DNA of 64,000 nt from Roseomonas sp. E05 (lineage in GTDB: Bacteria; Pseudomonadota; Alphaproteobacteria; Acetobacterales; Acetobacteraceae), in NCBI RefSeq assembly GCF_030063475.1, contig NZ_JASIRT010000003.1:248001-312000 (forward strand), given 5' to 3'. Position numbers and translations under genes: made by a program. Positions 1 through 11,500 of the stretch are shown here, piece by piece; the stretch's first letter is position 1, and each line of letters opens with the position of its first letter. The notes under the pieces were generated by a model, which saw only the letters and a list, made by a program, of their open reading frames with translations, was not told the origin of the DNA and searched no databases.

Positions 1-1
1 G

Positions 2-625
2 TTGGCCCGCACGCTGCAGTCCTTCCCGGAGCAGGAGATCGGTGCCCGCGTGCTGATCCGCCCGACCCATCTGCCGAACCCGCATACCTATGGCCGCATC
101 GTGCTGCGGCTGGATGCCGGGCTGGCCTTCGGCTCGGGGGAGCATGGCTCGACGCGCGGCTGCCTGATCGGCTTCGAGGGCATGGCGCACCGCCGCCCGC
201 GCCGCATCCTGGATATCGGCACCGGCTCGGGCATCCTGGCCATGGCGGCGGCCAGGCATCTGAAGCGGCCGGTGCTGGCCACCGACATCGAGCCCTGGAG
301 CGTGCGGATCACCGAGGAGAACGCGCGGATGAACGGGCTGCGCAACCTGATCCGTCCGCGCCTCGCCGATGGCTGGCGCCACCGCGCCGTGCGCTCAGGC
401 ACCTATGATCTGGTCTTCGCCAATATCCTGGCGCGGCCGCTCTGCGCCATGGCCAAGTCGCTGGCGGATCATCTGGCGCCGGGCGGCACCGCCATCCTGG
501 CCGGGCTGCTGGGCACGCAGGTGCGCATGGTGCTGGCCGCGCATCGCCGCGCCGGGCTGGTGCTGGAGCGGCGCATCGACCAGGGCGCCTGGTCGGCGCT
601 GGTGCTGCGGCGGCGGGGCGGCTGA
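2..625 (+). CDS. prmA: Ribosomal protein L11 methyltransferase, 5'-truncated by the window
   Basis: PrmA trimethylates ribosomal protein L11 in the cytoplasm using S-adenosylmethionine. About 207 residues are visible. The family motif AFGSGEHGSTRGCL lies near residue 40, the SAM-binding glycine loop DIGTGSGILAMAAA follows near residue 72, and FANILARPL near residue 139 corresponds to the catalytic-domain motif that reads NILA in the family. The frame is open to the left edge, and the N-terminal substrate-recognition domain of full-length PrmA (about 290 residues) is largely missing, so the TTG at base 2 is not a real start. The gene is convergent with the DUF1127 gene and a hairpin separates them. 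Identity is secure; the 5' end is outside the window. Confidence 0.93.
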   Translation: MARTLQSFPEQEIGARVLIRPTHLPNPHTYGRIVLRLDAGLAFGSGEHGSTRGCLIGFEGMAHRRPRRILDIGTGSGILAMAAARHLKRPVLATDIEPWSVRITEENARMNGLRNLIRPRLADGWRHRAVRSGTYDLVFANILARPLCAMAKSLADHLAPGGTAILAGLLGTQVRMVLAAHRRAGLVLERRIDQGAWSALVLRRRGG

Positions 626-659
626 GGCGCTGCCTTCCCCCGCTCTCCGCAAAAGGAAA

Positions 660-690
660 CCGCCCCGCATCGGGGGAAGATGCGGGGCGG
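660..690. terminator. Perfect 12-bp hairpin, bidirectional terminator
   Basis: CCGCCCCGCATC (660-671) pairs exactly with GATGCGGGGCGG (679-690) across a 7-base loop. It lies 35 bases after the prmA stop and about 100 bases before the end of the convergent DUF1127 gene, so it can serve both. No long T run follows on either side, which is common in very GC-rich genomes. Confidence 0.7.
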
Positions 691-794
691 CTTGCAGCGG
701 AACGGTGGGGGAGGGGGGGAGGAGGCACCGCTCCGCTTGGTCTGTCGGAATAACCCTGGCCCGGCCGGCGGGTTGCAGGCCGGGCCGGGGATTT

Positions 795-1136
795 TCAGGC
801 TGCGTTGGCCGGGCGGGCCTTGGCAGGCGCGTTGGCGGCCAGGCGCTCGCGGGCGCGGAACTCGTCCTCGAACACGTGGGAGATGTCGCCACGGTTGAGG
901 CCGATATCGGCCAGCTCACGGTCGGAGAGGGTGGCCAGCTCCTCATAGACCCGGCGGCGGCGGGGATACTCCACCACGGCGCGGAAGAGAGAGCTGGCAG
1001 CCTTGCGGATCCAGCGGCCGATCGCCTCATCCCGCAGGCGGGTCGCCTCCAGGCGGACCGCTTCGGCGCTGCTCAGCGTGCTGGCGCAGCTGGGGATTGC
1101 GGAGTCGAACTCCGGCTTGGTGATACGGGCGTCCAT
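795..1136 (-). CDS. DUF1127 (YjiS-like) domain protein
   Basis: A 113-residue protein. Its C-terminal half (about residues 63-91) carries the DUF1127 signature: arginine-rich YPRRRRVYEEL followed by LSDRELADIGLNRGDI. Small DUF1127 proteins are abundant in alphaproteobacteria; some have been linked to RNA binding and to phosphate or carbon metabolism, but the role of this one is not known. The N-terminal half has no recognisable domain and the last 20 residues are alanine-rich. The gene stands alone, divergent from the aminopeptidase gene (179 bases between them) and convergent with prmA. Confidence 0.85.
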   Translation of the reverse strand: MDARITKPEFDSAIPSCASTLSSAEAVRLEATRLRDEAIGRWIRKAASSLFRAVVEYPRRRRVYEELATLSDRELADIGLNRGDISHVFEDEFRARERLAANAPAKARPANAA

Positions 1137-1315
1137 TGTCTAGCGTTCCATTGTCGCGTCGGGGCGGTCCGTGGGACCCGCTCTTGCCGTCAACCACCCG
1201 TCCCTGGCGCGTTGACCGTGATGTAGTCCTTTACGCTGGCGAACAGGAGCGCAGCGATTGAAGCGGAGCCATGCGCGGGGCGCATTGAAACCTGTGGAAA
1301 CATGCCTTTAACGGG
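1137..1315. promoter_or_regulatory. Divergent intergenic region, DUF1127 / aminopeptidase P
   Basis: These 179 bases must hold the promoters of both the minus-strand DUF1127 gene and the plus-strand aminopeptidase gene. I see no convincing -35/-10 pair or palindromic operator in it. Confidence 0.4.
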
Positions 1316-3097
1316 ATGCTAACCGAAGTGACACACGCCGAACGCCTCGCGGCCCTCCGCGCGGAACTCGCCAGCCTGGACATCGAGGGGTTCCTGGTCC
1401 CCCGCAGCGACGAGTATCTGGGGGAATATGTGCCGCCGAGCGCCGAGCGCCTGGCATGGCTCACCGGCTTCACCGGCAGCGCGGGCATGGCCATCGTGCT
1501 GGCGGATCGGGCGGCGGTGTTCACCGACGGCCGCTACACAACCCAGGTGGCCAGCCAGACCGACCCCGCCCTCTGGGAGCGGCGCCACATCATCGAGCAG
1601 CCGCCGCAGGAATGGCTGGCCGAGCACGCGGCGGGGCGCAGCATCGGCTACGATCCCTGGCTGCATCCGCAGGCCGCCATCGAGCGGCTTGCCGCCGCCG
1701 GCGTGCAGCTGGTGCCGCTGGCGGCGAACCCGCTGGACACCATCTGGCACGATCGCCCGGCGCCGCCACGCGCCCAGGCGGTGCCGCATCCGCCGGAATT
1801 CGCCGGCCGCGACGCCGCCGAGAAGCGCACCGAGCTGGCTGCCATGCTGCGCCAGGCCGGCGAGGACACCGCGGTGCTGGCCGACCCGCATTCGCTGGCC
1901 TGGCTGCTGAACATCCGTGGCGCCGACCTGGAGCACACGCCGCTGGCCCTTGGCTTCGCGCTGCTGCACTCCAACGCCACGGTGGACCTGTTCATGGAGC
2001 CGGCGAAGGTGCCGGAGGCCACCCGGGCGCATCTCGGCAATGCGGTGGTGGTGCATCCGCCGGTGGCGCTGCCGACCATCCTGGCAGGACTCGCCGGGCA
2101 ATCCGTGCGGTTCGACCCCGAGGCGACGCCGGCCTGGTTCGCCGCCACGCTGCGGGAGGCCGGCGCCACGCTGCGGCCGGGCGAGGACCCCTGCCGCCTG
2201 CCGCGCGCCTGCAAGAACCCGGCGGAGCAGGCGGGCGCCCGCGCCGCCCACCGGCGGGATGCCGTGGCCATGGCGCGCTTCCTGGCCTGGTTCGCCGCCG
2301 AGGCGCCCCTGGGTGGGCTGACGGAGATGAGCGCCGCCGATCGCCTGCTGGATTTCCGGCGCATGGTGCCGCGGTTCCGCGCGGAAAGCTTCCCGGCCAT
2401 TTCCGGCGCCGGGGAGAACGGCGCCATCGTCCACTACCGCGCCACCGAGGCCACCAACCGCGCCGTCCGTGCCAATGAGTGCTACCTGGTGGACAGCGGC
2501 GGCCAGTACACCGACGGCACCACCGACATCACCCGCACCCTCTGGACCGGCCCCGGTACCCCGCCACCAGACCTGGAGGAGCGCTACACCCGCGTTCTGC
2601 GCGGCCATATCGCCCTGGCCACGCTGCGCTTTCCCCAGGGCGTGGCCGGGCCGCATCTCGACGCGGTGGCGCGCGCGCCGCTCTGGCAAGCCGGGCTGGA
2701 CTACGACCACGGCACCGGGCACGGCGTCGGCAGCTTCCTCTCCGTGCATGAGGGGCCGGTCAGCATCAGCCGGGCGGCGCGGCCGATCCCGGTGCGGGCG
2801 GGGATGATCCTGTCGGACGAGCCGGGCTACTACCAGCCGGGCGCCTATGGCATCCGTATCGAGAACCTGCTGCTGGCCCGTCCGGCGGCCGAGCAGCCCG
2901 GCCAGACGAAGCCCTTCCTGGAATTCGAGACGCTGACCCTGGCGCCCTATGAGCGGCGGCTGATCGATGCCGGCCTGCTCAGCCCGGCGGAACGCGCCTG
3001 GGTGGATGCCTACCACGCGCGCGTGCTGGAGGAGGTGGGCGGCGAGGTCGAGCCGGCGGTGCGGGACTGGCTGGTGGCGGCCTGCGCGCCGCTCTGA
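1316..3097 (+). CDS. pepP: Xaa-Pro aminopeptidase (M24B family)
   Basis: A cytoplasmic dinuclear-metal peptidase that removes an N-terminal residue preceding proline. The product has 593 residues, as expected for the three-domain aminopeptidase P form: two creatinase-like N-terminal domains (with LTGFTGSAGMAIV near residue 50) and a pita-bread C-terminal domain. The metal ligands are visible: two aspartates in YLVDSGGQYTDGTTDITRT, the histidine in HGTGHGVGSF, and glutamates in LSDEPGYY and GIRIENL. The ATG at 1316 gives an N-terminus (MLTEVTHAERLAALRAEL) that matches the family start. No signal peptide is seen. The gene is monocistronic. The call is secure; the precise substrate is not readable from sequence. 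Confidence 0.92.
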   Translation: MLTEVTHAERLAALRAELASLDIEGFLVPRSDEYLGEYVPPSAERLAWLTGFTGSAGMAIVLADRAAVFTDGRYTTQVASQTDPALWERRHIIEQPPQEWLAEHAAGRSIGYDPWLHPQAAIERLAAAGVQLVPLAANPLDTIWHDRPAPPRAQAVPHPPEFAGRDAAEKRTELAAMLRQAGEDTAVLADPHSLAWLLNIRGADLEHTPLALGFALLHSNATVDLFMEPAKVPEATRAHLGNAVVVHPPVALPTILAGLAGQSVRFDPEATPAWFAATLREAGATLRPGEDPCRLPRACKNPAEQAGARAAHRRDAVAMARFLAWFAAEAPLGGLTEMSAADRLLDFRRMVPRFRAESFPAISGAGENGAIVHYRATEATNRAVRANECYLVDSGGQYTDGTTDITRTLWTGPGTPPPDLEERYTRVLRGHIALATLRFPQGVAGPHLDAVARAPLWQAGLDYDHGTGHGVGSFLSVHEGPVSISRAARPIPVRAGMILSDEPGYYQPGAYGIRIENLLLARPAAEQPGQTKPFLEFETLTLAPYERRLIDAGLLSPAERAWVDAYHARVLEEVGGEVEPAVRDWLVAACAPL

Positions 3098-3388
3098 GGC
3101 GGCGATGTTCCGATTCCGCATCAATATGACGGGAGGGGAGGGGATTCGCTTCTCAAGGGAGCGCGCGCTGCCGCAAGCTGCGCGCGTGTTCCGCCGCTGC
3201 CTTTCCGTGCGCCGGCCGGGCGGGCCAGGATCGGCCTGCCGCATCTGACACGCGCACTTCCGGAGCGCGGCCCTGGCACGGCAGCAGGAGCCCTGGAGGA
3301 AGCCGCGCCTGAGCGGACCCGGTCCGGCCATGCCCCGATCCGGCCATGCACGGCACGCCTGCGGGCCCCAAATCACGGGAGAACGCAG
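3098..3388. other. Intergenic region with a short direct repeat
   Basis: These 291 bases hold no convincing gene. The one pattern I see is an 11-base direct repeat, TCCGGCCATGC, at 3323-3333 and 3339-3349 with a 16-base period, about 40 bases before the methyltransferase start. Its function, if any, is unknown. Confidence 0.5.
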
Positions 3389-4456
3389 ATGTCCACCGCG
3401 ATGTCCGTCGATGAAGGCCGGCTGCAGGCTTTCATGGGCAAGATGGTCGATGACATGAGCGCGGCGATGAGCGGCGCACTCGTGCTGATCGGCGACAAGC
3501 TCGGTCTCTACAAGGCCCTCGCCGGGCACGGTCCGCTCACGCCGCGGCAACTGGCCGACCGCACAGGCACCAGTGAGCGCTACGTGCGCGAGTGGCTCGC
3601 AGCGCAGGCCGCCTCGGACTACGTCACCTATGATGCGAAGTCCGGCCACTTCTCCATGTCCGCCGAGCAGGCCATGGCGTTGGCGCAGGAGGACAGTCCG
3701 GTCTTCCTGGCCGGCGCCTTCGACATCATCGCCGCGGCCTATATGGACGAGCCGAAGGTGCGGCAGGCCTTCCGCACCGGTGGCGGCGTGGGCTGGCACG
3801 AGCACAGCCAATGCCTGTTCCAGGGCACGGAGCGCTTCTTCCGCACCTCCTACACGGCGCATCTGGTGCAGGAATGGCTGCCCGCGCTGGATGGCGCCGT
3901 CGCGAAGCTGGAGAAGGGCGCCCGGGTGGCGGATGTCGGCTGCGGCCATGGCGCCTCCACCATCCTGATGGCGCGCGCCTTCCCCCACGCCCGGTTCTTC
4001 GGCTTCGACTATCATGACGGCTCGATCACGCGCGCGCGCAAGGCGGCGGAGGCGAGCGGCCTGGGCAACCTCCATTTCGAGGTCGCCTCGGCCAAGGCTT
4101 TCCGCGGCTCGGACTTCGACCTGATCACCGCCTTCGACTGCCTGCATGACATGGGCGACCCGGTGGGCGCGGCGCGGCGCATCCGCGAGGCGCTGGCGCC
4201 GGACGGCATCTTCATGCTGGTCGAGCCCTTCGCGCGTGACCGGCTGGCCGACAATCTGAACCCGGTGGGGCGGATGTATTATTCGGCCTCGACGATGATC
4301 TGCACGCCGGCCTCGCTGTCGCAGGAGGTCGGGCTGGCGCTGGGCGCCCAGGCCGGCGAGGCGCGGCTGCGCGGGGTGCTGGAGGAGGCGGGCTTCACCC
4401 GCATCCGCCGCGCCGCCGAGACGCCGTTCAACCTCATCCTGGAGGCGCGGCCCTGA
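3389..4456 (+). CDS. Class I SAM-dependent methyltransferase with N-terminal winged helix
   Basis: A 355-residue protein in two parts. Residues about 25-90 resemble the winged-helix dimerisation domain found in O-methyltransferase-like proteins of the Rv2258c type (LTPRQLADRTGTSERYVREWL). From about residue 175 there is a Rossmann methyltransferase domain with the SAM loop VADVGCGHGASTILMA, the acidic residue in FFGFDYHDGS, and motif FDLITAFDCLHD. The substrate cannot be inferred. An ATG preceded by GGGAGAACGCAG, a plausible ribosome site, sets the start. It is a single gene, convergent with ligA. The fold is clear; the biological role is unknown. Confidence 0.85.
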   Translation: MSTAMSVDEGRLQAFMGKMVDDMSAAMSGALVLIGDKLGLYKALAGHGPLTPRQLADRTGTSERYVREWLAAQAASDYVTYDAKSGHFSMSAEQAMALAQEDSPVFLAGAFDIIAAAYMDEPKVRQAFRTGGGVGWHEHSQCLFQGTERFFRTSYTAHLVQEWLPALDGAVAKLEKGARVADVGCGHGASTILMARAFPHARFFGFDYHDGSITRARKAAEASGLGNLHFEVASAKAFRGSDFDLITAFDCLHDMGDPVGAARRIREALAPDGIFMLVEPFARDRLADNLNPVGRMYYSASTMICTPASLSQEVGLALGAQAGEARLRGVLEEAGFTRIRRAAETPFNLILEARP

Positions 4457-4477
4457 GCGCGGGCTGGGCTGGCGGGC

Positions 4478-6744
<2,267 letters not shown>

Positions 6745-7374
6745 ATGCCGGAGCCGTCGATCCTCGCGCTGTTCGCCGCCGCCTGCCTGGCGCTTGCCAT
6801 CACGCCGGGGCCGGACATGCTGCTGGTGGCCTCGCGCAGCCTCAGCCAGGGCCGGGCGGCGGGCTTCGCGACGCTGGCGGGCATCCAGGTGGGCATCTAC
6901 GGCCATGCGCTGGCGGCGGCGCTGGGCCTGTCGCAACTCTTCGTGCTGGTGCCGCTGGCCTATGACGCGGTGCGCTACGCGGGCGCGGCCTATCTGCTCT
7001 GGCTGGCCTGGAAGGCGATCCGCGCCCCGGCGCCGGCGGCCAGCGCGCCGCCCGGCCTGCGCCGCGCGCCGATTGGCGCGATGTTCCGGCAGGGCCTGCT
7101 GACCAACCTGCTCAACCCCAAGGTCGCGTTGTTCGTGCTGGCGCTGTTTCCCCAGTTCCTGCGCCCGGAGGCGGGCTCGGTGCTGGCGCAGAGCCTGGTG
7201 CTGGCGACGGTGCTCAACCTCATCGGCGCGGCGGTGAACGGCGCGGTGATCCTGGCGGCCGGCCGCATCGGCCGCACCCTGGCGGGCGGGCGGCTGGGCC
7301 GGGCGCCGCAGTTCCTGCTGGGCGCGGTCTTTGCCGGGCTGGCGGCACGGCTGGCCTTCGAAGGCCGGCGCTGA
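6745..7374 (+). CDS. LysE/RhtB family amino-acid exporter
   Basis: A 209-residue inner-membrane protein with about six hydrophobic segments. The family N-terminal motif ITPGPDMLLVASRSLSQGR lies at residues about 21-40, followed by GFATLAGIQVG. The mid-protein motif GLLTNLLNPKVALFVLALFP also fits RhtB-type exporters. The family exports amino acids such as homoserine, threonine, lysine or leucine, and the substrate here is not predictable. A GAGCCCGAGAC stretch precedes the ATG. Transcription probably ends at the 7398-7419 hairpin just downstream. Confidence 0.9.
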   Translation: MPEPSILALFAAACLALAITPGPDMLLVASRSLSQGRAAGFATLAGIQVGIYGHALAAALGLSQLFVLVPLAYDAVRYAGAAYLLWLAWKAIRAPAPAASAPPGLRRAPIGAMFRQGLLTNLLNPKVALFVLALFPQFLRPEAGSVLAQSLVLATVLNLIGAAVNGAVILAAGRIGRTLAGGRLGRAPQFLLGAVFAGLAARLAFEGRR

Positions 7375-7397
7375 AGGAACAGAAAAAAGCTGGGGGG

Positions 7398-7425
7398 CCG
7401 GGGGAATTCCTTCCCCCGGACTTTT
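7398..7425 (+). terminator. Rho-independent terminator of the GGGGGAA-N4-TTCCCCC type
   Basis: CCGGGGGAA (7398-7406) pairs perfectly with TTCCCCCGG (7411-7419) across four bases, followed by ACTTTTT. The same design recurs at 45521-45557 after the GlxA-type regulator (CTGGGGGAA / TTCCCCCAG, then a six-T run). The two copies share more than a terminator needs, which suggests a dispersed repeat family used as terminators. Confidence 0.85.
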
Positions 7426-7554
7426 TCCACCGCATGCGCAACGTGACGGCGCTCGCAACCGGCCGGAGGGGCAGGCTAAACTCGCCCGCCGGCCCATTGC
7501 CCGTTTGTGCCGCCGCCTGCAGGACGTTCTGCCATCACCTTGCCGCCGCCCGTC

Positions 7555-8550
7555 ATGAGATCCGCGCGCCTTGTCCTTTCCCTGGGGCTGCTGACCGTCC
7601 TGCTGGCCGGGTGCGCGCCGCGCATGATCGGCCCTGGTCCCGCGATCATGCCTCCCAGCATGGCGGCGGAGACCTTCACCATGCCGGATGGCGCCGCGCT
7701 GCCGCTGCGCGCCTGGCCGGCGCAGGGGGCGCCGCGCGCCATCATCCTTGGCCTGCACGGCTTCGGCGACACCGCCAACAACGCCTTCGCCCGCGCCTCG
7801 CAGGCCTTCACCGCGGCGGGCGTGGCCTTCTACGCCTATGACCAGCGAGGCTTCGGCGGGGCGCCGCATCGCGGCGTCTGGCCGGGGGTGGAGGCGCTGG
7901 TGCAGGACGCGACGCGGGCAGCCCGGCTGATCCGCGAGCGCAACCCCGGCCTGCCGCTTTACCTGATGGGTGAGAGCATGGGCGGGGCGGTGGCGCTGGC
8001 CGCCGCCGCCTCGGCCGATCCGCCGCCGGTGGAGGGCATCATCCTGGTGGCGCCTGCGGTGGAGGGGCGGGCCAGCATGTCCTGGCTCAGCCGCGGGTTG
8101 CTCGACTTCGCCGCGCATACGGTGCCGCTGCTGGAGATCCGCAACTCCGCCCCCGGCTTCTCCCCCACCGACGACGAGGAGGCGATGCGCGGCTGGGGCC
8201 GCGATCCGCTGACCTACAAGGAGGTGCGGGTGGATGCGGTGTTCGGGCTGGTCGGGCTGATGGACGCGGCGGTGGCGGCGGCGCCGCATGTCCGGTCCCG
8301 CCTGCTGGTGCTCTACGGCGCCGAGGACCGGATCATCGATCCCGGGCCGGTGCGCGCCCTGCTGCGGGCGCTGCCCGACCCCGCCGCACAGCGCGGCGCC
8401 TACTACCCGAAGGGCTACCACATGCTGCTGCGCGACAGGAACCGCGCCTCGGTGGCACAGGACGTGCTGGCCTGGATGGCGGACCCGGCCGCGGCGCTGC
8501 CCTCGGGGGCGGACCGGGCGGCACAGGCCTGGCTGGCGCAGGCGCAATAG
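7555..8550 (+). CDS. Lipoprotein alpha/beta hydrolase (lysophospholipase-like)
   Basis: A 331-residue serine hydrolase. Starting at the ATG at 7555 gives a lipoprotein signal peptide (MRSARLVLSLGLLTVLLAGC, lipobox LAGC); the upstream GTG at 7507 would bury that signal, so 7555 is preferred. Motifs are GLHGFGDTANN (oxyanion loop), GESMGGAVAL with the nucleophile serine, an aspartate in YGAEDRIID and a histidine in KGYHMLLRD. This matches the Hydrolase_4 / monoacylglycerol lipase-lysophospholipase group. It is presumably anchored in the envelope and acts on lipid esters, but the substrate is not known. Its stop lies 9 bases from the convergent mfd stop. Confidence 0.85.
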   Translation: MRSARLVLSLGLLTVLLAGCAPRMIGPGPAIMPPSMAAETFTMPDGAALPLRAWPAQGAPRAIILGLHGFGDTANNAFARASQAFTAAGVAFYAYDQRGFGGAPHRGVWPGVEALVQDATRAARLIRERNPGLPLYLMGESMGGAVALAAAASADPPPVEGIILVAPAVEGRASMSWLSRGLLDFAAHTVPLLEIRNSAPGFSPTDDEEAMRGWGRDPLTYKEVRVDAVFGLVGLMDAAVAAAPHVRSRLLVLYGAEDRIIDPGPVRALLRALPDPAAQRGAYYPKGYHMLLRDRNRASVAQDVLAWMADPAAALPSGADRAAQAWLAQAQ

Positions 8551-8559
8551 CCGGCCCGC

Positions 8560-11500
8560 TCACGCCGCCTGCCGGATGTGGCGGCGAACATTGCTCAGCA
8601 GGCGCGCGGCGAGGCTCAGCCGCTCCGCCGGGGTGGTGCTGGGCTGGCGCAGCACCAAACGCTCGCCCGCGAGCTGCGCCACGGCGCCCTGCGGCCCCAC
8701 CTCCAGCCGCCGCACGCCGAGACGGCGGCAGCGCAGCCGCAGCCGGCCCAGATCCAGCCAGTGCCGCACCGCCGGCGGGGGCGGGCCGAAGCGGTCCTCG
8801 ATCTCCTCGGCCAGTTCCTCCAGCGCGCCGGTGGCGCCCTGCCGCAGCACCTCGCCCATGCGGGCATGCAGCTCGATGCGCAGCGCGTCCTCGGCGATGT
8901 ACTCCTCCGGAATGGCGGCGCTGATGCCGAGCACCACGGCAGGCGACCATTCCTCCCGTTCCGCCTCGCCGCGGGCGGCGCGCAGGGCGCCATCCAGCAT
9001 GTGCTGGTAGAGGCCGATGCCGATCAGCTTCACATGCCCGGCCTGCTCCTCGCCCAGCAGGTCGCCGGCGCCGCGCAGATCCATGTCGCGCGCGCTGATG
9101 GCGAAGCCGGCGCCGATGCGGTCGAAGGCCTGCAGGGTGTTCAGGCGGCGGGCGGCGGCGGCGCTGGGCGGCGCCTCGGGGTCGGTCAGCAGCAGGATGT
9201 TGCCGCGCGTGCGGCTGCGCCCGACCCGGCCGCGCAACTGGTGGAGCTGGGTCAGGCCGAACAGGTCGGCGCGCCAGACCAGCATGGTGTTGGCGCGCGG
9301 CACGTCGAGCCCGGTCTCGACGATATTGGTGGAGAGCAGCGCGTCCACCCCGCCATCGGCGAAGCGCACCATGGCGGCGTCGATCTCCTCCGGCGGCATG
9401 TCGCCATGCGCCTCCAGCACCTTGAGGCGCGGCAGCAGGCGGCGGATGCGGGCGTGCATCGGCGCGATGTCGGCGATGCGGGGGCAGACGATGAAGCTCT
9501 GCCCGCCGCGGCGCTGCTCGCGCTGCAGCGTCTCCTTCACCAGGCTGTCGGTCCAGGGCGCCTGCAGCGTGCGAATGGGCTGGCGGCGGGCGGGCGGCGT
9601 GGCGATGACGCTCAGCGCCTGCAGCCCGATCAGCGCCGATTGCAGCGTGCGCGGGATGGGCGTGGCGGTGAGCGTCAGGCAATGCACGTCCCGCCCGAGG
9701 CGGCGCAGCATGGCCTTCTGCCGGGCGCCGAAGCGCTGCTCCTCGTCGATGATGACGAGGCCGAGCTTTTTGAAGCGCACATCCTTCGCCGCCAGGGCCT
9801 GGGTGCCGATGGCGATGCCGATCTCGCCGCTGGCCAGCCCCGCCTTGGTGGCGCGCGCCTCGGCGGGGGAGGAGAGGCGCGAGAGCGGTTCGACACGGGT
9901 GCCCAGCGCCTCGAAGCGGCGGCGGAAGGTCTCCAGGTGCTGCCGCACCAGCACGGTGGTGGGCGCCAGCACCGCCACCTGACAGCCGGCCAGGACGGCG
10001 ACGGCGGCGCCCCGCAGCGCCACCTCGGTCTTGCCGAAGCCGACATCGCCGCAGACCAGCCGGTCCATCGGGCGGCCGGCGGCGAGGTCGTGCAGCATGG
10101 CCTCGATGGCCGCCTCCTGGTCGGCGGTGGGAGCGAAGGGGAAGCCGTTGACGAAGCGCTGGTAGGCGGCGCGCGGTGCGCGCAGCACCGGCGCCTTGCG
10201 CGCCTCCCGCTCGCGCGCCAGCGCCAGCATGGCCTGCGCCGTCTCGGCAATCTGCGCCTCGACCTCGGCGCGCCGCTTCGGCCAGGCCTCGCCGCCGAGC
10301 CGGTCGAGGCTGACGCTCTCCGCCTCGGCGCCGTAGCGCCAGAGGCGGTCCACTTCCTCGCCCGGGACCAGCTCGGTGGCGCCGCCGGCATATTCCAGGC
10401 GCAGGCAATCCTGCGCGACGCCGTCCAGTTCCACCGTCTCGACGCCGCGCAGCGCGCCCAGCCCGTGCTCCAGATGCACCACCGCATCGCCGGGCTGCAG
10501 CTGCGCCGCACCGAAGATCAGCCCGTGCAAGGGGAGGTCGCGCTCCCGCGCATAGGCCGGGCGCACATCGGCCAGCGCGACCACGGTCGCTTCCTCCGTG
10601 CGGAAGCCGCTGGCCAGGGCGCCGTCCAGCCGGCCGAAGCCGCCGGGTGGGGCGGCCCGCAGCGCCAGCCAGCCGGAGAGGGGTTCGGCCGGCGCGCCCA
10701 GCCGCTCGGCGGCGAGGCGCAGCAAGGGCCGGGCGGCGCGGGGCGGCCCGGCCAGGGCGACGCGCCGCCCGGCCGCGCGCTCCGCCTCCAGGAAGTCGAG
10801 GAAGGCCTCCTCGGGTTCCGGCGCGGCGGCGAAGCGGGGCAACTGGCCTGGCGGCGCCTCCGTGGCCTCCTCCAGGACGGTGACCTCGCGGCCCGCGCGC
10901 GCGGCTTTCCAGGCGGCGTGGTCAAGATGCAGCGCGGCCGGCTCGCTGAGGCGGGGCGCCGTCTCCTCGCCGGTGTCCAGGCGCAGGCGGGTGCGGAAGG
11001 CCTCGGCCACCTCCCGCTCGCGGCGGGCGCGGCCTTCCTCCACCTCCGGCTCCTCCACCACCCGCGCCTCGGGAAGCAACTCGAACAGGCTGACGAGGCG
11101 CGGGTGGAACTCGGCCAGCGCGTGCTCGGCGCCGGCCGGCAGCGGCAGCTCCTCGCCTCCCGGGTTCACGATCTCCGAGGCGGGGCCGAGCGTCACCGCC
11201 TCCACCTCCGCCGCGCTGCGCTGGGTCAGCGGATCGTAGCGGCGGATGGCGCCGATGCGGCCTTCCTCCAGCTCGACCCGGCAGGGCAGCGCGCCCTCGG
11301 CGGCAGGGAAGATGTCGAGCACCGCGCCGTGCAGGGCCGCCTCGCCGGGCTCGTCCACCCGCTCGTCCAGCACATAGCCAAGCCGCAGCAGGCGATCGCG
11401 CAGGGCCTCGCGCTCCAGCGCTGCGCCGCTGCGCAGCGTCAGCCCGTCCAGCGCGTCGGGCGGCGGCAGGCGCTGCATTGCCGCGGCCAGGCTGGCGATC

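Noticed and set aside
3121-3351. 76-codon minus-strand frame between the aminopeptidase and methyltransferase genes
   Set aside because: It is arginine/alanine/proline-rich, has no ribosome site that I can see and no known family.
1319-4147. 942-codon open frame on the minus strand opposite the aminopeptidase and methyltransferase genes
   Set aside because: It lies antisense to two clear genes, its translation is Arg/Gly/His/Gln-rich low complexity, and such long empty frames are expected at this GC content.
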